15,752 nucleotides of DNA from Lactifluus volemus. Taxonomy: Eukaryota > Basidiomycota > Agaricomycetes > Russulales > Russulaceae. Shown piece by piece: positions 8,801 through 15,752 of the stretch. The stretch is from contig WTXI01000557.1 of NCBI GenBank assembly GCA_022376515.1, positions 1 to 15,752 on the forward strand, given 5' to 3'. The notes under the pieces are model-generated. The model was not told where the DNA came from. It saw only the letters and a list, made by a program, of their open reading frames with translations, and did not search any database. A program made the position numbers and the translations under genes. How positions within the stretch are numbered: position 1 is the stretch's first letter; each line of letters begins with the position of its first letter.

Positions 8801-9688
8801 ACCACCTCTCCCTATCACCGAAGGGCGGGCTCTGGTTCGTCCACGAGGGTAGTGCGCTCGCCTGTTCAGGGAGCGCCGCGGACGCCACACCTACGCTCGA
8901 ACTCTACGCGTCTTCCATTCATTCTCTGCCCTCTTCGAGGCGTGGCTCATTCTATGAGCAGTCGGAAAGCGACGCACAGCGTAATGGTTCGCCGCTTCGT
9001 CCCAACTCGCGTTGCACTCTAGACGAGACGCCACGGCGCGGCCAACCCCACGGAAACACCACTTTCGTTGCTCAGAAGCGTCAGACGCCCTTCCAACCCC
9101 CCCTATTAACAGGTTCCACTAGCACATCGAGCCGCTCTAGCTGGAAGAAGTCATGGGGGTTAGAGCCTCCAGGTTGGCAGTCACGGACGGCCCGCCTTCC
9201 CATCGAGGTATTATCGATTTCTCCTACAGGAGATGCTGCTACGATACGTGACGTGTTTACTGGGCGACCGTCGCTAAGCCCTGATGATGACGACGAATGG
9301 GTGGATGTAGATGACGACCTAGCTACATGGGTGGGGTAGGCCAGACGCCGCAACTGCGGCTCCGCCTTTTAGCAATAGCGGTGGTGTGTCGCCCATCGAC
9401 CCACCGTTCGCCGGCTATCCTTTTGTGGAGACGTCTTTGGTGCTTAATGCACCGCGTGTACCCAGCGCCGTGCGCGTCCAAAAGGGCAAACGCGTCAGCA
9501 AAGTCTCGTCCAACCGTACCAAGCCAGGTACACCCGCCGATTGGGCGACTATCTCCACTTCCCAGCGAAATTACCCTGGAAGGTGTACCCGATGCGCGTG
9601 GTGGACGTAGACAGCTTCCGAATGCCCGACCAGGACCCGCTTTCAAGCAAGCAATCCAAGAGGAGACGAGGACGAAGGAGAAGAATGA
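5824..9688 (+). CDS. AMPK/Kin4-like (CAMKL) Ser/Thr protein kinase with long basic tail; frame breaks in the 3' part
   Basis: Exons are 5824-5974, 6026-6514, 6563-6700 and 6750 onward; introns are 51, 48 and 49 bases. The kinase domain spans about residues 42-282 and looks active: glycine loop GEGAYG, Lys71 in VAIK, Glu84, HRDLKLEN (Asp159), DFG (Asp177), TFCGTTGYAAPE with candidate activating Thr192, then DVWSLGVILYCLLTGGLPF. A segment near residues 464-505 (ERELLNSLSSLGFDTGQIV, then WWMLMRR) resembles the UBA-like helix bundle of AMPK relatives. The rest is a long Ser/Pro/Arg-rich tail rich in RRSS-type motifs, with an Asp-rich patch near 9280-9320. The first frame runs open to 9022, but from 8906 the protein-like sequence continues in other frames to an acidic end, DEDEGEE, and TGA at 9686-9688. 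Full length is about 1,240 residues. Kin4-type kinases act in mitotic checkpoints in yeast; the exact orthologue here is uncertain. Confidence 0.85.
8906..9664 (+). other. Frame-shift cluster in the kinase C-terminal coding region
   Basis: At 8906-8908 the reading passes from one frame (ending RSNST) to the next (ASSIHSLPSSRRGSFYEQSE), equal to one missing base. Around 9325-9350 it passes to a frame reading DAATAAPPFSNSGG, equal to two missing bases or one extra. Around 9555-9575 it passes again to SEITLEGVPDARGG. At about 9663 one more missing base leads to the acidic end and TGA. Each segment has protein-like composition and joins its neighbour sensibly, so the annotated CDS crosses them. 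Confidence 0.65.
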
Positions 9689-10095
9689 TTTGCATTGGAT
9701 TTTTTGTGTTCTGCGCACGTGCATAAATGACTCTATGCTCCAGTTCTAGATGACCCACGTCCCTAGCATGGTTTAACTTGATTTGATTTGTCTCATGTCG
9801 CATACTAGTCAGCCGGAAACCTCTTTACGTCTACCGTACCTCATTCTCTTCCTTCCATTGCTTTATGATTGGCATGCTCTCCACTCTGTTCTAGCTTATC
9901 CACGTGTCCCTGTATAGGGTACTAACGCGATAGCCATGTATTATTTATTTATGTGAACTTGTACAATTGGGACATGGATTGTCTTCTACAGTAATTTGGA
10001 GACGCGTGACTGACGCGCTTGTCACGTAACGTCTTCGCCCTGTAAGTTAGAAACGCGCCGCTCATCTCCTTGCTCCTCCAGTATCTTGTCTGGAG
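9689..10095. promoter_or_regulatory. Gap between the kinase gene and POL2
   Basis: This 407-base interval should hold the kinase 3' untranslated region and the POL2 promoter. An AT-rich stretch with TTATTTATTTATG near 9940-9953 is a plausible polyadenylation region. The part before the POL2 ATG is pyrimidine rich. I see no RNA gene or open frame worth calling. Confidence 0.4.
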
Positions 10096-13000
10096 ATGGT
10101 ACGCGGTTCGAATTTTAGAGGCCGTGGATATTTCCGTGGCTCTAGGGGTAATGGCTCATTTAGAGGACTTCGTAGCCGCGGTCGAGGTGGTTCAAGCACT
10201 GCAAGGACAGACGCGACACCAAAACAGGTTGACGAAGGCACGCGGCTCGCGGAGAGGTTCGAGCAAGTCCAGCTATGTGATGAATCGACGATAAGCTTGG
10301 GTTCACTCGGATTCAAGAAGGCCCGAAGAAGGAAGGTTGGCTAGTGAATATGCATCCAGTTGAGTGTAGCTTTTCAATTCTGTGCGCATAAACGCGTCAT
10401 TGCTGATATAAATGCCACCATCACCAACTCTTCTCACGTCACCCACTGGCTGACCCTGCATGATAGACAACGTGAAGGACCCGACTGGCCTGGTGGCAGA
10501 GCCGCAGTCGATTATTACTTCATCCAGGAGGACGTGGGATGTTCAAATGTAGATGAACTATGAGCCGTATTTTTATATCTCATGCGTGGTACGTCCTTCC
10601 AGAGAGACATCTCGCCACGCTGTTGAGCTACTCTCACATCTCACAGGTTGGAATGGAAACGATCGTCGAAAATGGCTCGTCAAGAATATGAAGGCGTCAT
10701 TATCGCATTGTCCGCGAGAGAAAAGAGACCTTAAGATGCCCAACCACCTACTTGGTCATCGACGCCTCTTTCTTCAGCTATGCTTCCGGAATGTCTCGGA
10801 CCTCTTGACTGTTCGGCGCGATATCATGCCCCTCGCCTTGGCCAACAGCGCAAAACGGAGCGCAATAGACGCATATGCTGAAGTTGTCAACGCGACAGAG
10901 AGCTCTCACATGGATATCGACAACGCGTGGAGTACCGAGGCGGGCACGTCTACCGCGCGTGATAAGGACCCACGCGATGGCATTATTGACATACGCGAGT
11001 TCGACGTGCCATATTACTTACGTGTGGCGATGGACAACGAAATTCGCGTGGGGTTGTGGTATACTATCACTTTCAATGCGGGCCAACCTACTCTCACCCA
11101 ACTTACGGAACGAGTCAAGCGTCCCGATCCCGTGGTTATGGCGTACGATATCGAGACGACAAAGGCGCCCTTGAAATTCCCTGACCAAGCCATAGATCAA
11201 GTTATGATGATTTCGTACATGATAGACGGACAGGGCTATCTCATTACAATCGCGAAATCGTGAGCGAAGATATAGAGGATTTTGAATACACTCCGAAAGA
11301 AGGCTACGAAGGACCTTTCATTGTGTTCAATGAGCCGAACGAGGTCAGCTTAGCCTCGGAAATTGCTAGCGTTTACTCAGTTTTTTTTTTTTCAAGGCAT
11401 CTACAATTATGCGCTTCTTTCGGCACATTCAGGACGTAAAGCCCACCGTCATGGCTACGTTCAATGGCGACTTCTTCGATTTTCCGTTTCTGTGTGCTCG
11501 CGCGAAGGCTCATGAAATCGACATGTTTCTCGAGACGGGCTTTGCTAAAGACTCGGAAGACGAATTCAAGAGCCGATCCTGCGTACATATGGACTGTTTC
11601 CGCTGGGTCAAACGTGATTCATACCTACCACAAGGCAGTCAGGGCTTGAAGGCGGTCACTGTTGCAAAACTTGGCTATAACCCGATTGAGCTCGACCCTG
11701 AGCTCATGACACCGTGCGATTTTCTTTGCCATTCATTACGCTCATGCTGAGATGGATGTGAACAGGTATGCCATAGAGCAGCCACAGACGCTGGCACAAT
11801 ACTCAGTCTCAGATGCCGTCGCAACATATTTTCTGTACATGAAATATGTCCACCCTTTTATCTTTTCACTATGTAACATCATTCCACTATGCCCTGATGA
11901 AGTCCTCAGAAAGGGCAGTGGGACATTATGTGAGACGCTCTTGATGGTGCGCTAAACAGTAGCTTTCATGTTACCTCCGTTAACACCATATTCAGGTGGA
12001 GGCTTTCCGCGGGCATATCATAATGCCGAATCGTCACGAAGAAGAGTATGGCAACATGTACGAAGGTCACCTCTTGGCATCTGAAACATACGTTGGCGGC
12101 CATGTCGAAGCCCTCGAGGCAGGAGTGTTTCGCAGTGACATTGATACCCACTTCAAAATCGCTCCCTCTGCAGCGCAGAAGGTTTTAATTTTATCTTTTA
12201 TGCCAGAAGCTTGCTGACGTTCAGCAAAGTTGATTGACGAACTAGACGCTGCGCTAACATTCTGTATTACAGAGGAGTTTAAAACACCTCTCGAGGATGT
12301 TACCAACTACGATACTGTGAAGGCCGAGATCCAAGCCGCTCTTGAAGAACTGCGGGACAACCCTTTGCGAACGGACAAGCCTCTGATCTATCACTTGGAT
12401 GTTGCCGCAATGTACCCCAATATCATGTTGTCGAATCGTTTACAACCCGATTCCGTGGTGGACGAATCAGTCTGTGCCGTCTGCGACTTTAACCGACCAG
12501 GGAAGACCTGCGATAGGCGGCTGACGTGGGCCTGGAGGGGCGAATTCTTTCCTGCCCGTCGTGACGAGTTCAACATGATTCGACATGCCCTTAATCAGGA
12601 GACTTTCCCTCCTAAACGCCCCGGAGGACCCCCGAGACGGTTTTCTGACTTGTCACCGGCCGAACAAACCGCTCTCACACATAAACGACTTGGCGATTAT
12701 TCAAGGAAGGTCTATAAGAAGACCAGAGACACCAAGATCGAGAACCGTGAGACAATCATCTGTCAGCGCGAAAATCCCTTTTACGTCGATACCGTGCGTC
12801 GGTTCCGTGACCGCCGCTACGAGTACAAAGGTCTTCATAAGACATGGAAGAAGAAGCTTGACGCGATCTTAGCGGACGGGCAATCACTTGCCGAGGTCGA
12901 TGAAGCAAAGAAGCTGATCGTCGTTTATGACTCACTGCAGCTGGCTCACAAGTGCATTCTCAATTCGTTCTACGGCTACGTCATGCGTAAGGGTGCACGC

Positions 13001-15752
13001 TGGCACTCGATGGAGATGGCCGGAGTAACATGCTTGACGGGGGCGACAATCATCCAGATGGCTCGACAACTCGTGGAACAGATCGGTCGCCCCTTAGAAC
13101 TCGACACAGATGGGATTTGGTGCATGCTCCCTGGAGTATTCCCGGAGAACTTCAAGTTTCAACTAGAGAGCGGAAAATCAATTCCGTTCACCTACCCATG
13201 TACGATGCTGAATCATCTCGTCTACGACAAATTTACAAATCATCAATACCACGATCTGGACCCGGAGACTGGAGATTACAAAGTTCACAGCGAAAATTCC
13301 ATTTTCTTTGAGCTGGACGGTCCTTACAAAGCAATGATATTGCCCTCATCCAAGGAGGAGGACAAATTATTGAAGAAGCGCTATGCTGTCTTCAATGACG
13401 ATGGGACCTTGGCAGAGTTGAAAGGTTTCGAGGTGAAACGCCGTGGCGAACTTCAGCTCATCAAGATCTTCCAATCCCAAATTTTCGAGAATTCTTACTT
13501 GGGACAACGACAGAAGAGTGTTATGCAGCCGTTGCAGAAGTCGCAGATCGTTGGCTGGACGTCTTATTCAGCAAGGCGGCCGACCTTTCGGACGAGGAAC
13601 TTGTTGATCTTATTGCCGAAAACAGAAGTATGTCCAAGACCTTGGCCGAGTACGCGGACAGAAGTCGACTTCGATCAGCACTGCCAAGCGGCTTGCAGAG
13701 TTTCTTGGAGATCAGATGGTCAAGGACAAAGGTCTCGCTTGCAAGTTTGTTATTTCCGCGCAGCCAGTTGGAGCACCTGTCACGGAACGCGCAGTTCCTG
13801 TGGCCATATTTTCAGCAGAGGGGGGCGTGAAACGAACGTATCTACGAAAGTGGTTGAGGAACAATGGCCTCACTAACTTTGAACTGCGGTCCATCCTCGA
13901 TTGGGATTATTATATCGAGCGCCTTGGTTCCGTCGTTCAAAAACTTATCACCATTCCTGCGGCCATGCAAAAGGTAGCAAACCCTGTCCCGCGCATTCAT
14001 CACCCCGATTGGCTCCACAAACGAGTGGCTGCTCTTGAAGACAAGTTTCACCAGCAGAAGATGACTGACTTTTTCAATCCGAGCGCTGGCGGCGAGGGGT
14101 CTAGTCAACTAGCGGATATCGAGGACATTGGGAATCCGGACAGAAGCTCCGATCGCCGTCGCATCGCAGTAATCAACCGTAAACCACGCAAGAGCGTAGT
14201 GTCATCAAATGAGAAGGGGGAGGATGTCTCCAACAAGCCTTTGCCTGATCCTTCGCGAAACTACTCCGCCTGGATTAAGGCTATGCGTCTCCGGTGGAAG
14301 CAACGCCGTAGCGTGCGTACTGCCAGCGCGGATTCAACGATGGTCCCGTCTATGTTCCGTGGCGTGGCGAAACATAAATCAATGTCTCGCTGGGACATTG
14401 TACAGCTGCGTCCTACACGCTCGCCTGGGCGGTATGATCTCTGGCTTAATGTCGACGGAGAACTTACCTCGATACCACTTCGTATACCCCGCGAGTTTTA
14501 CCTCCACCTTCGAGTGGATTCGCCGGACACACTCTTCCGAACAGACCTGTACGCCTGGGAAAAAGTCACACGAAGCTCGCCCCGAAACATGCCATGTACG
14601 AACCTCTACAAGATCACCACCCGTGAGGACGTGTATCAAGAAAACCAGGAGCATTTTGTCGACCTCACAAACACCCAAATGTCGATGGGGTCTTCGAGTT
14701 GCAGGTAACGACCGGATGGATTTCAACTCTCAATTATTACTTACCATAGCCATTGGTGGCAGGTTCCTTTGGCCATCCGTGGTATCCTGAAGCTAGGCAA
14801 AACATGCATACCAGCTGAAAACAGTACCACGCTCACCGAGCAGGGATAACGGGTCTTGATCTCAACCAGATAGAAATGGGGAGTCCTTCGCCACGCTCGC
14901 GATACTTGGACGAAGGGAGAGCAGGAAAATACCTCTTCCTTTATCACGCTTGCTCGGTCAACGCCCTATCCACGTCTTTGCGTTCTTTTTACCGGCTGGT
15001 AACGTGAGACTGCATCTCGTGGATCCTGCAACTCGGCGGCAGCCGATTCGAGGCTTCGCGAAGTTTACAGCGATCTACGACGGCACATCATGCAAAGTAT
15101 GGGAAGATGCATCTCGATAAACTATCCAGAGTCTCGGCGAGTTCAGCCCTACGTACCACTCAAGCGATTCAGCAGCGTTAAAAGCCATATCACGAGAGCT
15201 CGGTCTGCTTGAAAACCAGTCCCTCACGGTGATAATTTCTTCCATGAAAGACCAAGCATACTTCAACCAGTCGGTACCCAGGCTTAGTAGATTTCCTCCT
15301 TTCAATGTCCAAAGCAAGGGCCCCTCACAGCCTTGATGTCTTTCCCTGGCAGACAAATGTCGCGCAAAAAATGTGCCAACGTTATCTTTCCCTTGGTCCC
15401 TGGATCGACCGAATGACAGCCCTCGCTGAATATTACGACGTACCCATTGGCACATCGATGGAGACCAACCGCTACTCCTCTCGGATATCGTGTTCGCCAG
15501 GCGACTCGTAAACCAAGATATGATTTTGTGGTGGTCACCGAGTGGTTGCCCGGATCTAGGTGGCCTGGAGGACGATATGCGCTCTGCAGAGGAGCTGCCC
15601 GTTACCGAGTTTATTACCCCCGGTTGCTACTCCAATGTCTGCCTTGAGGTGACTGTGCGGAACCTATCCGTAAACTCTGTGCTTCACGCGATGGCCGTCA
15701 ACGAGCTGGAGGGTAGTGGTGGGACAACCGCTTTTGATTCGGTATCACATAC
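10096..15752 (+). CDS. POL2: DNA polymerase epsilon catalytic subunit, N-terminal ~1,750 codons; cut by window end, many frame breaks
   Basis: Pol2 is the leading-strand replicative polymerase with a 3'-5' proofreading exonuclease. Proposed exons: 10096-10363, 10467-10588, 10647-11343, 11397-11713, 11766-11946, 11996-12181, 12230-14704 and 14763 to the edge. The start opens an Arg/Gly-rich tail ([12 protein letters not shown]) before [10 protein letters not shown]. Exonuclease motifs: Exo [14 protein letters not shown] (Asp at 11147, Glu at 11153), Exo [13 protein letters not shown] (Asp at 11469), Exo [14 protein letters not shown] (Asp at 11812). Polymerase motif [11 protein letters not shown] (Asp at 12398) leads into NRLQPDSVV; motif B is [15 protein letters not shown]; motif C is DTDGIWC (13103-13123). 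Four cysteines (CAVC at 12473 and 12482, 12509, 12761) match the CysX [4Fe-4S] site of Pol2. From about 14230 the linker and the degenerate second polymerase half begin. Around 20 frame corrections are needed, nearly all one missing base, yet codons between them remain conserved. All catalytic residues are intact. Family assignment is certain; intron 1 is the weakest junction. Confidence 0.95.

Noticed and set aside
8851..8872. A tiny intron (GTAGTG...TTCAG) explaining the kinase frame change
   Set aside because: About 21-24 bases is too short for a fungal spliceosomal intron, and the protein is plausible across it; the frame change lies later, at 8906-8908.
9290..9339. A short intron (GTAGAT...GGGTAG) at the second kinase frame change
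   Set aside because: It would be only about 33 bases and would remove the coherent Asp-rich segment.
10104..10116. GGTTCGAAT, similar to a tRNA T-arm
   Set aside because: There is no acceptor stem or anticodon arm at the right spacing, and it lies in the first codons of POL2.
10096..15752. POL2 as a pseudogene
   Set aside because: Changes are almost only single missing bases, conserved codons continue on both sides, and all catalytic and CysX residues are intact. I favour assembly error but keep it as a point to test.

Overview
The window looks like nuclear DNA of a basidiomycete fungus, most likely a mushroom-forming Agaricomycete. Genes are closely spaced and cut by many short introns (about 48-60 bases, GT...AG, often with a CTGAC/CTAAC-type branch site), exons can be very small, and the encoded proteins (Rpl24, an R-SNARE, an AMPK-like kinase with a long Ser/Pro/Arg-rich tail, DNA polymerase epsilon) are typical fungal housekeeping proteins. 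There is no bacterial-style operon, tRNA, rRNA, CRISPR or recognisable transposon.

Layout: (1) 153-482, plus strand: a three-exon gene for a 72-residue helix-turn-helix-like protein resembling the non-catalytic N-terminal domain of cyanase. (2) 483-3318: about 2.8 kb with no gene I can defend; 1480-1915 has some weak, mixed coding signal. (3) 3319-4040, minus: synaptobrevin/Snc-type R-SNARE (120 aa) in six coding exons, including 8- and 16-base microexons and a start codon split by an intron. (4) 4041-4442: the gap between the R-SNARE and RPL24, with a GC-rich block able to form several hairpins. (5) 4443-5068, minus: RPL24 (151 aa, four coding exons), with the start codon alone at the end of its exon. 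(6) 5242-5823: divergent promoter region. (7) 5824-9688, plus: AMPK/Kin4-like protein kinase of about 1,240 residues. (8) 10096 to the window end, plus: POL2, the catalytic subunit of DNA polymerase epsilon, N-terminal ~1,750 codons, cut by the window edge.

The genes are unrelated housekeeping functions (translation, secretion, signalling, DNA replication), so no shared pathway is implied. The most striking large-scale feature is quality related: from about 8.9 kb to the right end, the kinase tail and POL2 need roughly two dozen reading-frame corrections, nearly all equal to one missing base, while codons between them stay conserved. The genes left of 8.9 kb need none. I read this as uncorrected assembly errors rather than gene death, but it cannot be settled from the sequence alone. 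I did not find a convincing new multi-gene system; the least-described item is the small stand-alone HTH gene.
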